Shown: positions 1-6,953, counted from the stretch's first letter. The stretch is DNA of 13,424 bases from CAG-791 sp963655255 (GCA_963655255.1 CAVKEB010000054.1:1-13424), one strand, 5' to 3'. Made by a program: numbers and translations. The notes: generated by a model not told the origin, from the letters alone.

Positions 1-127
1 GATCGTGCGTAAGTCCCTGCCAGTACAGTCCGACCTGAAAGCATTCCCGGCACACCAGATGCCGGTGATGGGTGATGGTCCGGAAATGCGCGATGGTTTT
101 GCGTAAAGTAATGCGGTTGTCAGTCAT
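1..127 (-). CDS. DUF5662 family protein, N-terminal part (runs off window)
   Basis: Only the first 42 codons lie in the window; the gene continues beyond base 1. The visible peptide has the histidine- and cysteine-rich opening that I recognise from DUF5662: a stretch reading HFRTITHHRHLV at residues 14-25, CRECF at 26-30, then GLYWQGLTHD at 33-42. The family is described only as of unknown function, so no reaction is proposed. The conserved His, Cys and Asp residues would suit a metal-binding fold, which is inference. The ATG at 125-127 overlaps the TGA of the upstream GH13 gene as ATGA, so the two are almost certainly cotranscribed and probably translationally coupled. This ORF is too short here for length-based callers. 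Family assignment is fairly confident; function is unknown. Confidence 0.85.
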   Translation of the reverse strand, partial: MTDNRITLRKTIAHFRTITHHRHLVCRECFQVGLYWQGLTHD

Positions 128-2154
128 GCCTTGTTCTTGATCTTTCCTTCAGGCCGTTTTTCTTTCCCGGCCTGCTTTTTTGCTGTCTCTCTCCGGATGC
201 CGACGGTTGCGACGGGGCGGGGCGGCTTCTCCTGTTCCATCTCCTTCTGCGGCAGCGCCTGCAGGATCTGGATGGAACGCCCGCCGAGCGTCACGGATCT
301 TTCGTCCGGAAGCCCTTTTGCCGTCTCCGGGAACGGATTCTCCAGGAAGGTGTCCATGACGACCTGCCAGCGGTACCCGTCCGGGAGCTTCGGAATCGCG
401 AGCACCTGGCTGTGCCAGTGCATGTTGAGGGCGATATACAGGAACGAATCCTTCGGGGCTTCCTCGTCATAGGCCTCCGGCAGAAGGATTCCCACGGTGT
501 GGGAATAGCCGGACAGATCCGGCTTCCATGCCTCGCTCCCGTGCAGGGAAATATCCGGATAGCCGATGGCCTTCGGATCATTGAAGCCGAAGGGGTGTTT
601 CCTTCGGAAGACGCCGTGATCCCTGCGGAACGCGATCATCTTCTGTGTGAAGGAGAAGATCGCCCGGCTCCCCGCCGTCTCCTTCCAGGTCAGCCACCCC
701 GTCTCGTTGTTCTGGCAGTACGGATTGTTGTTGCCGCCCTGCGAGTTGCAGCGCTCATCGCCCGCAAGAAGAAGGGGCGTCCCCTGCGCGAGGAGATTGA
801 GCGCGATGAGGTTTTGCATCTGGCGGGTGCGGAGCGTGCGGATGTCCTTCTTGTGGCAGGGGCCCTCCACGCCGCAGTTCCAGCTCCAGTTGTTGTCGCA
901 GCCGTCCCGGTTGTTCTCTCCGTTCGCCTCGTTGTGCTTCCAGTTATAGGAGACAAGATCCGCCAGCGTAAAGCCCTCGTAGTTGGTCACATAGTGGACG
1001 CACCCGTGTCCCGACGGAACCGAGACGAAGGACTTGACGAATTCGCGCAGAACCTGGTTGTCGCTCTTGACAAAGCGTCTTGCCAGCGTCTGAAACGAGT
1101 CGGTGTACTCGCACAGGTGCTGCACCGAAGGCTTGCCGACTGTCGGGTTCTCCTTGTCCTCCTTCTGGAGCTCCTCATACGGGAAATCATAGTAAAACAG
1201 GGCGGTGTCGCTCAGCATCGGATCCGAGGCGATGGTCTGCAGCGCCGCCGCGTTTCCCTTCAGATGGAAGCCGTCGATCTGGTAGTGCGTCACGTAAAAG
1301 CGCGCCGTCTCCAGCTGCGTCTGAATCGTGACATTGTCCGGAAAATAGAGCTGCAGGAACACCTCAATTCCGTTCCGGTGAAGCGTTTCCACCATCTTCC
1401 GGAATTCAATCTGCGGGGTGTCGGAAAAAGCATAGGCGCTCTTCGGGGCAAAATAGCATCCCTCCCCGAAATTCCAGTAATTCTCCTTCACCGGCGGCTG
1501 CGGCTGCGCAGCGGCTGCCGTGACTTCCTCCGTGACCCTGCGGGTCTTCTCGCGCTCTTCTTCGCTCCTGCCCTCCGGCTCGCCGACAATTTTGCCCAGA
1601 GCCTCCGGGCGGAGCTCATAGACCGGCATCAGCTCCACGCCGTTGATGCCGAGCTTCTTCAGATAGGATGCCTTGTCCGCAAGTCCTCGAAAGGTCCCGC
1701 GCGCCAGAGAGCGTGACGTGCGGGAGGCCGTAAAGCCATGGACATGCACGCAGTAGAGAATCCTCTCCTGCCAGCCGCGGTGCTTCAGGCTCCCGTAGGC
1801 GGGAAGCGAATCCTCCGGGAACGGATACAGGCGGGAGAGCGTCGTCTTCTGCCCGTCCAGGCTGACCTCGATCAGTTCCCGGGCATAGGGATCATCAAAG
1901 GTATAATTGTCGCGGTAGTAGCGGTACCCCCACTCCTCCGGCGTCAGACCGGTGATTTTCACGGAGTAGAGACTCCCGTAGCGATAATCGTCCGTAAAGG
2001 GAATCCGGACCTCCTCAAGATCCGGAAGGTGGCGGAGAATCAGTCCGCAGCAGGAGCAGTCGCGGAAAACACAGCTGAACACGGCTCCGTCCTTCAGAAT
2101 CATGGTTCCCGGACGAACGGTGTACGCCGGTGAAGCGGTCAGTGCATAAGGCAT
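124..2154 (-). CDS. GlgX-like GH13 (glycogen debranching family) protein, probably catalytically inactive
   Basis: This 676-residue protein has the layout of isoamylase-type debranching enzymes: a CBM48-like N-terminal beta domain (about residues 10-120), a GH13 barrel (about 125-530) and a C-terminal beta domain. Scaffold motifs are clear: VHVHGFT at 136-142, LGINGVELMPVYEL near 168-181, KHNEANGENNRDG at 406-418 and QGGNNNPYCQNN at 472-483. The catalytic regions are not. Region I, normally D-V-V-x-N-H, reads LQLYFPD (267-273). Region II, normally DGFRFD, reads DGFHLK (294-299), so the nucleophile Asp is a Lys. Region IV, normally HDG, reads YEG (392-394). The region III Glu cannot be placed. 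Hydrolysis is therefore doubtful, and glucan binding or regulation is more likely. A charged and Ala/Pro-rich insert (about 199-224) and a Lys/Arg-rich tail (about 639-676) are extra. The ATG at 2154 is chosen because an SD lies just upstream; a TTG at 2172 would place that SD inside the gene. Confidence 0.82.
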   Translation of the reverse strand: MPYALTASPAYTVRPGTMILKDGAVFSCVFRDCSCCGLILRHLPDLEEVRIPFTDDYRYGSLYSVKITGLTPEEWGYRYYRDNYTFDDPYARELIEVSLDGQKTTLSRLYPFPEDSLPAYGSLKHRGWQERILYCVHVHGFTASRTSRSLARGTFRGLADKASYLKKLGINGVELMPVYELRPEALGKIVGEPEGRSEEEREKTRRVTEEVTAAAAQPQPPVKENYWNFGEGCYFAPKSAYAFSDTPQIEFRKMVETLHRNGIEVFLQLYFPDNVTIQTQLETARFYVTHYQIDGFHLKGNAAALQTIASDPMLSDTALFYYDFPYEELQKEDKENPTVGKPSVQHLCEYTDSFQTLARRFVKSDNQVLREFVKSFVSVPSGHGCVHYVTNYEGFTLADLVSYNWKHNEANGENNRDGCDNNWSWNCGVEGPCHKKDIRTLRTRQMQNLIALNLLAQGTPLLLAGDERCNSQGGNNNPYCQNNETGWLTWKETAGSRAIFSFTQKMIAFRRDHGVFRRKHPFGFNDPKAIGYPDISLHGSEAWKPDLSGYSHTVGILLPEAYDEEAPKDSFLYIALNMHWHSQVLAIPKLPDGYRWQVVMDTFLENPFPETAKGLPDERSVTLGGRSIQILQALPQKEMEQEKPPRPVATVGIRRETAKKQAGKEKRPEGKIKNKA

Positions 2155-2160
2155 CTTCTG

Positions 2161-2170
2161 TCCCCTCCTC
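2161..2170 (-). promoter_or_regulatory. Shine-Dalgarno site that fixes the GH13 start
   Basis: On the minus strand the sequence is GAGGAGGGGA followed by CAGAAG and the ATG at 2154, an ideal six-base spacing. An in-frame TTG at 2172 reads straight into this purine run (codons AGG AGG GGA). The upstream start is therefore an artefact of the SD being open in frame. A TATAAA sequence sits a few bases further upstream and may be a -10 element for this gene, but no convincing -35 accompanies it. Confidence 0.75.
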
Positions 2171-2403
2171 AAATTTTATACAGAGCTTATATTAACATAA
2201 ATTCGCTACCTCCGCGGGAAATTCATGAAACTTCCGGTTTGCCGAAACCTTGTCGCTGTCTTGCGAAGGAGGCAGTGTTCCGCAGTTGTTCTCGTCGCAG
2301 GGATTTTCTATGTGCTCCTCGCGAACCCGCGACCCACTGCCTTTCTTTACAGACCGGCTCTTTAAGATTTGAGTTGGATTCCGCAATCATCCGGTTGAAA
2401 ATG

Positions 2404-2416
2404 GTATATTTTATAC
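2404..2416. promoter_or_regulatory. Palindrome GTATATTTTATAC, possible operator
   Basis: Two five-base arms (GTATA/TATAC) flank TTT, just upstream of the extended -10 element of the GH115 promoter and across the place where its -35 would lie. That is a usual position for a repressor or activator site controlling a catabolic gene. The same bases on the minus strand contain TATAAA, so the site could also be part of a divergent promoter. The palindrome is short and AT-rich, so chance is possible. Confidence 0.3.
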
Positions 2417-2427
2417 GAAGTAAACTC

Positions 2428-2436
2428 TGATATATT
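2428..2436 (+). promoter_or_regulatory. Extended -10 promoter for the GH115 gene
   Basis: TGATATATT fits the extended -10 form TGnTATAAT with one mismatch. No good -35 hexamer is found 16-18 bases upstream, which is typical of extended -10 promoters and of activator-dependent ones. Transcription would begin near 2443, five bases before the first leader hairpin. That placement supports reading this site and the leader as one unit. Confidence 0.45.
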
Positions 2437-2447
2437 GAAAAAAGCTT

Positions 2448-2510
2448 CACCTGTACCGTTCGGGTGCGCAGGTGCGGTCATCAGAGAAACCGCTTTTGCG
2501 GCTTTTTATT
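2448..2510 (+). promoter_or_regulatory. Folded leader with terminator-like end, candidate attenuator of GH115
   Basis: Three pairings are visible. First, CACCTG (2448-2453) pairs with CAGGTG (2469-2474), with an inner ACC/GGGT pairing around a GTTC loop. Second, GCGGT (2474-2478) pairs with ACCGC (2489-2493). Third, the same CCGC (2490-2493) can instead pair with GCGG (2498-2501) across a TTTT loop, followed by CTTTTTATT. The second and third are mutually exclusive, the arrangement of an antiterminator and a weak intrinsic terminator. No known riboswitch or T-box consensus was recognised. The terminator stem has only four GC pairs, plus A-T pairs beyond a bulged C, so it may be weak. The GH115 start lies about 70 bases downstream. 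Confidence 0.45.
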
Positions 2511-2577
2511 ATACGCCGCGGACAGGCTGCGGCAGAAATAGGGAAAACAAGTTCGGCAAAATCAGCGAGGTATAAAA

Positions 2578-5457
2578 ATGTCACAGATTCACATCAATTC
2601 CAGCTGCATATTCTATGAAGAGGCAGAGGCGTTCCCCGGCGTCCGGAGGGTCGCGGGTCTGGTCCGCGAGGACATCCGGCGCGTTGTCGGCACGGCTCCC
2701 GGAATCTGCCGGGATCTCTCCCTGCTCCCTGGGGATGAAAACGGGACAGACGGCTGCCTTGTCCTTTTCGGAACCGTCGGGCGAAGCCCTGTTCTGGAGG
2801 AGCTGGAGAAGGAAGGACTCCTGTCCCTCTCTTCCCTTTCCGGAAAGCGTGAGGTCTATCTGTTCCGGCTTCTCGGGCGGCCTTTTGCCGGAAAACGCGA
2901 AGTGCTCGTCATCGCGGGGAGCGACAAGCGCGGCACCATCTACGGCCTGTTTCATCTCTCGGAGCTTCTCGGCGTCTCCCCTCTTGTGAACTGGAACCAC
3001 GTCCGGCCGCAGCGCCGGGAGGAAGTGATTCTCACGGACCTGGACAATCTCCTCTCCCGGGAGCCTTCGGTAAAATACCGCGGATTCTTCATCAACGACG
3101 AATGGCCGGCCTTCGGAACCTGGGCAACGGAGCATTTCGGCGGAATCAATGCCCGGTGCTATGAGCGGGTCTTCGAGCTGCTGCTGCGCCTTAAGGGCAA
3201 CTATCTCTGGCCCGCCATGTGGAATTCGAACTTCAGCCTGGACGGACCAGGACTGGAAAGCGCCCGCCTTGCCGATGAACTCGGCGTCGTCATGGGGACC
3301 TCGCATCACGAACCCTGCATGCGCTCCGGCGCGGAGTACGGCATGATGCGCGGAAAGGATTCTCCCTACGGCGATGCGTGGAGCTTTCTTACCAATGAAG
3401 AGGGAATCCGGCGCTTCTGGCGGGACGGGCTCCTTAGGAACCGGACGTTCGAGAACATCATCACCATGGGGATGCGCGGCGAAAATGACACGGCCATTCT
3501 CGGCGAAGGCAGCACGATGAAGGACAATGTCGATCTGCTCCGCCGCGTTCTGAAGGCGCAGAATGACCTGATCCGCGAGACCATCAATCCGGATCTTGAT
3601 CAGGTTCCGCGCCTCATGGTGCTCTTCACAGAGGTGGAGGCGTTCTTCTACGGAGACGAAAATACGCCGGGGCTTCTCGGCGACCCGGAGCTGGACGGCG
3701 TCACGCTCATGCTGAGCGACAACAATCAGGGCTCCACGAGAACACTCCCGACAGAAGAAATGAGAAATCACCGGGGCGGATACGGCATGTACTACCACAT
3801 GGACATGCACGGGGGCCCCATGGCCTTTGAGTGGATCGGCTCCACCTACCTTCCCAAGGTCTGGGAAGAAATGACGGCGGCCTACGACTTCGGCGTGCGG
3901 GAGGTCTGGATCACCAACATCGGTGACATCGGAACGCAGGAATACGGGCTCTCCTTTTTCCTCGATCTTGCCTATGACATCGACCGCTTCCGTGGAACGG
4001 ATGCCGGTGTCACAAGGCAGTACACGAAAAACTGGATGGCGCAGCAGTTCGGACACTGCTTTTCCCCGCAGCTTCTTTCTGAAATGACGGACGCGCTCTG
4101 GGACAGCACAAGGCTCCTTGCGCGGAGAAAGCACGAAGTGATGAATGCCTCCGTGTACCACCCGGTGCACTACGGCGAGGCCGAAGACGTTCTTTCCTGC
4201 TGCGAAAGGCTCCTTCTCACGTCAGAAAAGGCGAAGAAGCTCTGCCCGAAAGGCAGTGAGGGAGCGCTGATTTCGCTTTTTGCCTATTCTGTCTGCGGAA
4301 CGGCCAATCTCATGAAGATGTGGATTCTCGCCGGACGAAATGCGCTCTATGCCCGGCAGACCCGCCTGGAGGCCAACGTGCTTGCGGACGAACTTGCCCG
4401 CTGTATGGAAAAGGATGCGGAATTCACCGAAGAATACCACTCCGTTGAGGGCGGAATGTTCGACGGATTCGGCCTTTCGGAGCACATCGGCTTCCGCTTC
4501 TGGAATGACGAGAACAATCAGTATCCCCTCATGATCCGGATATTCCCCGCACGGAAGCCCCGCATGATCGTTGCGAGAACGACGGATGAGCATTATCTGA
4601 CCGGGGGCTTTTGGAGTGAGCAGCCGCAGACCTGGACCGATGCCCTCCGCCCCGATGTCTCTGAAATCGCCTTTGACATCGCCTGCGGCAGCAAGGCCCC
4701 GGTTTCCTATGAGATCCTCTGTGACTGCCCGTGGCTGTCGTTCTCATCCATGAGAGGAACCGTTTCCTTGACGGATCATCTGACGGTCACCGTTCATAAG
4801 GAGCTCCTTCACGGAAAAGAGACCGGGCGCTTCCTCGTCCGGAACATCGGATCCGGGGATGCCGTCATCGATGTCACCGCGCAGAGCCTTTCTTCTCTTC
4901 CACCTCTTCCGCAGGGATGTTTTCTGGAGACGGACGGCTGCATCGCCATGAATGCCGATCACTTCAGCGTGAAAAAAGATGTGAACGGCGGCGCATTTTA
5001 TGTCCTCTCGCCCTACGGCCGCACGGATTCCGCGATCAAGGTCTTCCCGGTGACGGCGGATTTCTATCCGGAGAGGGACCGGCCCTTTGCCGCCTATGAC
5101 TTCTGGGCGCTCTCCGCGGGAACCTGGCGCGTCCGGTTCTATCTCTCCGCCACGACGCCTGTGGTCAATGAGAGCCGCCAGTACATCGGGTTCTCGGTCA
5201 ACGACGAACCGGTGCAGATTTTAAACACGGTTCATGAAGAGGACAAGCCGTTCTTTTTAAGCCGCCAGTGGGAGCAGGAGGCGCATGACTGCATCAAAAT
5301 CCAGGAGGCGGAGGTGAACTGCCGGAAGGGGGAAAACCGTCTTTATTTCTATGGAATGAGCCCCGCCATCCTTCTCGAGAGGATCGTTCTCTGGAGGAAG
5401 GACACCCAGCTTCCCGAATCTTATCTTGGTCCCGCCGAGAGCTGGAGAAGACAATGA
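2578..5457 (+). CDS. GH115 family xylan alpha-1,2-glucuronidase
   Basis: The 959-residue product matches GH115, whose members remove (4-O-methyl)glucuronic acid from xylan and xylooligosaccharides. Landmarks in order: GSDKRGTIYGLFHLSELLGVSP (114-135), YRGFFINDEWPAFGTW (167-182), RLKGNYLWPAMW (204-215), VVMGTSHHEP (237-246), TEVEAFFYG (351-359) and the segment around LMLSDNNQGSTRTLP (377-391). An all-beta C-terminal region (about 690-959) fits the GH115 C-terminal domain. No signal peptide or membrane segment is seen, so it should act in the cytoplasm on imported oligosaccharides. At 381-386 the usual D-D-N-W-G-N reads DNNQGS, a divergence in a normally conserved loop that may alter specificity. 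The ATG is preceded by GCGAGG at seven bases. The gene stands alone, with no xylan transporter or other glycosidase beside it. Confidence 0.9.
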   Translation: MSQIHINSSCIFYEEAEAFPGVRRVAGLVREDIRRVVGTAPGICRDLSLLPGDENGTDGCLVLFGTVGRSPVLEELEKEGLLSLSSLSGKREVYLFRLLGRPFAGKREVLVIAGSDKRGTIYGLFHLSELLGVSPLVNWNHVRPQRREEVILTDLDNLLSREPSVKYRGFFINDEWPAFGTWATEHFGGINARCYERVFELLLRLKGNYLWPAMWNSNFSLDGPGLESARLADELGVVMGTSHHEPCMRSGAEYGMMRGKDSPYGDAWSFLTNEEGIRRFWRDGLLRNRTFENIITMGMRGENDTAILGEGSTMKDNVDLLRRVLKAQNDLIRETINPDLDQVPRLMVLFTEVEAFFYGDENTPGLLGDPELDGVTLMLSDNNQGSTRTLPTEEMRNHRGGYGMYYHMDMHGGPMAFEWIGSTYLPKVWEEMTAAYDFGVREVWITNIGDIGTQEYGLSFFLDLAYDIDRFRGTDAGVTRQYTKNWMAQQFGHCFSPQLLSEMTDALWDSTRLLARRKHEVMNASVYHPVHYGEAEDVLSCCERLLLTSEKAKKLCPKGSEGALISLFAYSVCGTANLMKMWILAGRNALYARQTRLEANVLADELARCMEKDAEFTEEYHSVEGGMFDGFGLSEHIGFRFWNDENNQYPLMIRIFPARKPRMIVARTTDEHYLTGGFWSEQPQTWTDALRPDVSEIAFDIACGSKAPVSYEILCDCPWLSFSSMRGTVSLTDHLTVTVHKELLHGKETGRFLVRNIGSGDAVIDVTAQSLSSLPPLPQGCFLETDGCIAMNADHFSVKKDVNGGAFYVLSPYGRTDSAIKVFPVTADFYPERDRPFAAYDFWALSAGTWRVRFYLSATTPVVNESRQYIGFSVNDEPVQILNTVHEEDKPFFLSRQWEQEAHDCIKIQEAEVNCRKGENRLYFYGMSPAILLERIVLWRKDTQLPESYLGPAESWRRQ

Positions 5458-5475
5458 CGCGCCCGGCCTGGAATG

Positions 5476-5544
5476 GGATTTTCAGAAGGAAAGCGGGGCA
5501 AGGTTGCGCGGTTTTGGTTTACGGATTCTGACCTTCTGAAATCC
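5476..5544. terminator. Long-range inverted repeat between convergent genes, possible bidirectional terminator
   Basis: GGATTTTCAGAAGG (5476-5489) and CCTTCTGAAATCC (5532-5544) are complementary over 13 pairs with one bulged T, around a 42-base loop. The left arm follows the GH115 stop; the right arm lies inside the last codons of the anti-sigma gene, so each transcript ends in this dyad. A further GCCCGG (5461-5466) matches CCGGGC (5543-5548). There is no T-tract after either arm and the loop is long, so intrinsic termination is uncertain. Confidence 0.35.
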
Positions 5545-6460
5545 GGGCAATCAGCGATTCCCATTCACGGTCTGTCAGCCCCTGCGGCGCAGACAGCGAG
5601 TAGGAATATCCGCCCGCGGACCAGATGGCCAGAACCGCCTTTTCTCCGTTGCCTTTCAGTGTAACCCTGCAGTCTCCTGCGGTGACTGTCCGGACATCTG
5701 CATATGTGTTGTAGTCACCGGAATTGTCTTCCGTCCCCTCCGAGATGCGGAAGCAGAATTCGTCCGATGCTCCCCCGCTCCCACCGTCCGTCGCGGCATC
5801 ACCGGAGGCGTGGTCTGCGGCGGAATCGGAATCCGCAGCCGCCTCTTTGGACGGATCTTTCCGGGATGTCTTTCCGGAATCACCGGCAACATCGTCAGAA
5901 ACGGTACCCCGATAGGTAATCTGCGCCATCTCTCCCCAGTAGGAGGTGTAGACGGTCTCCTCTCCGGTAAAGGAAAGAACCTCCGCGAGGTCTCCTGCAA
6001 TGTCGGGAACGGCAAAACCTACGGCCTGGGAGAGCGCCTCATCCGAGCTCACGTCCTCCATTCCGTTTGCGATGGAGACTGCGGATTCCTTTGCCTCTGC
6101 CATCCGCTTCTCCTCCGGAGAGGACACAGACCTTCCTGCCGCTTCGGACATAACCGATCCCTGATCCGCATAAGCGGAGTGTCTCTGAACAAGAAGTCCC
6201 CGCATCAGGAAGACCAGCGCGGCGCATGCCGCTGCCGCCAGAACTCCCTGCAGCGCAGGAAAGCGATGGATGCGTGCTGTACTCCTCTTTTTAGGCGTGG
6301 GCGAAACCGGATTGTCGGATGCCGGCGGATTGTCGGACACCGGTTCCAAAGCCGCGGATGAGGCATCCGTCATCTCTTCCGACACGTTTTTCAGGATCCG
6401 CTCCCGCATCTCATCCGTCACTGTGAGCTGTTCCATGACTTCTTCATACCGCTTCTTCAA
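5519..6460 (-). CDS. Membrane-anchored anti-sigma factor with DUF4367-type C-terminal domain
   Basis: The 313-residue product has a short cytoplasmic N-terminal segment (YEEVMEQLTVTDEMRERIL, residues 5-23) of the kind that holds an ECF sigma factor. A Pro/Ser-rich linker and a basic patch follow, then one membrane helix (about 67-91) and an extracellular part. The end (about 160-313) resembles DUF4367: AQITYRG at 179-185, SGDYNTYADV at 247-256, RVTLKG at 265-270 and AIWSAGGYSYSLS at 278-290. A Ser/Asp/Ala/Gly-rich block (about 188-232) splits this domain between two predicted strands. The start is TTG at 6460: AAGGAGG lies nine bases upstream, and the family-like N-terminus begins there. The next in-frame ATG would remove eight residues. 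It overlaps the sigma gene by 17 bases, so translation is probably coupled. It presumably inhibits that sigma factor; its signal is unknown. Confidence 0.8.
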   Translation of the reverse strand: MKKRYEEVMEQLTVTDEMRERILKNVSEEMTDASSAALEPVSDNPPASDNPVSPTPKKRSTARIHRFPALQGVLAAAACAALVFLMRGLLVQRHSAYADQGSVMSEAAGRSVSSPEEKRMAEAKESAVSIANGMEDVSSDEALSQAVGFAVPDIAGDLAEVLSFTGEETVYTSYWGEMAQITYRGTVSDDVAGDSGKTSRKDPSKEAAADSDSAADHASGDAATDGGSGGASDEFCFRISEGTEDNSGDYNTYADVRTVTAGDCRVTLKGNGEKAVLAIWSAGGYSYSLSAPQGLTDREWESLIARISEGQNP

Positions 6461-6953
6461 AGTCGTAGTCCTCCTTCAGTATTTTCTTCAGCTTCAGTCT
6501 GGCGCGGCGAAGATCCGAGCGCACCGTAGACTCTTTTTCCTGCAGAATCTCCGCAATCTCCGCCGTGGAGCATCCCTCCTGATAGAACAAGTGAATGGCA
6601 CTGCGCTGCCGCTCCGGAAGGCTTTTCACCGCCTCCCAGACGAATGCAAGATCTTCCTTTTCTGCCGCGGCAAGATCATCCTGCAGCTCATCCGTGGTGC
6701 GGATGGCGTTGTACTGAATCCGGTTTCTGGAAAGATTTCCCGCAACACGAAAAAGCCAGGCCTTTTCATGCTGGCTGTTCTCGAATTTCGGACGTGTCTT
6801 CAGAAACTGAATGAGCGTTTCCTGCAGAATTTCCTCCGCGTCGCTTGTGTTATGAAGGAAGGTATACGCATACCGAAGGAGCGCGTTTCCGTATTCATCC
6901 AGAATCCGCTCCGCCTGAAGGTTCCAGCCTTCTTTGTTGTCCTGAAACTGCAT
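6444..6953 (-). CDS. ECF-type RNA polymerase sigma factor
   Basis: The 169-residue product has only sigma regions 2 and 4, as in ECF (group IV) sigma factors. Region 2 spans about residues 18-85, with YGNALLRYAYTFLHNTSDAEE and the WLFRVAGNLSRNRIQ segment that would melt and bind the -10 element. Region 4 spans about 103-158, with LPERQRSAIHLFY and a helix-turn-helix reading TAEIAEILQEKESTVRSDLRRAR that contacts the -35. The ATG at 6953 follows AAAGGA by about seven bases. It is the first gene of a two-gene operon, and the overlapping downstream gene encodes its likely membrane-bound inhibitor. Expression is probably controlled by release from that protein, possibly with autoregulation. The target promoters cannot be deduced from this window. 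Confidence 0.9.
   Translation of the reverse strand: MQFQDNKEGWNLQAERILDEYGNALLRYAYTFLHNTSDAEEILQETLIQFLKTRPKFENSQHEKAWLFRVAGNLSRNRIQYNAIRTTDELQDDLAAAEKEDLAFVWEAVKSLPERQRSAIHLFYQEGCSTAEIAEILQEKESTVRSDLRRARLKLKKILKEDYDFEEAV

Larger units (their letters stand above)
2171..2577. other. Gene-free divergent region between the GH13 and GH115 genes
   Basis: About 400 bases separate the two divergent genes. The right half (from about 2404) holds the promoter and folded leader listed separately. The left half (about 2190-2390) has no convincing gene. Small ORFs of 60-75 codons exist on both strands, but they lack ribosome binding sites, overlap each other and have no recognisable domain. A stretch near 2325-2345 read on the minus strand resembles part of a tRNA T-arm, but no cloverleaf can be built around it. 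Confidence 0.6.

Noticed and set aside
412..1716. Plus-strand ORF of 434 codons opposite the GH13 gene
   Set aside because: Val/Leu/Arg-rich antisense shadow of a GC-rich gene, with no ribosome binding site or domain; the opposite strand carries clear GH13 motifs.
2320..2375. Possible tRNA remnant on the minus strand (GTGGGTCGCGGGTTCG and a CTGTAAA loop-like string)
   Set aside because: The T-arm does not close and the putative anticodon stem does not pair; no acceptor or D-arm is found. Chance similarity or an unrecognisable relic.
2436..2449. Catabolite-repression (cre) like sequence TGAAAAAAGCTTCA
   Set aside because: The outer TGAA/TTCA fits, but the central CG of the cre consensus is missing; it is better explained as part of the promoter/leader junction.
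2192..2450. Small ORFs of 60-75 codons in the GH13/GH115 gap
   Set aside because: They overlap one another on both strands, lack Shine-Dalgarno sites and show no domain.
2581..4170. Minus-strand ORF of 529 codons opposite GH115
   Set aside because: His/Arg/Val-rich shadow of the GH115 reading frame; no recognisable domain.
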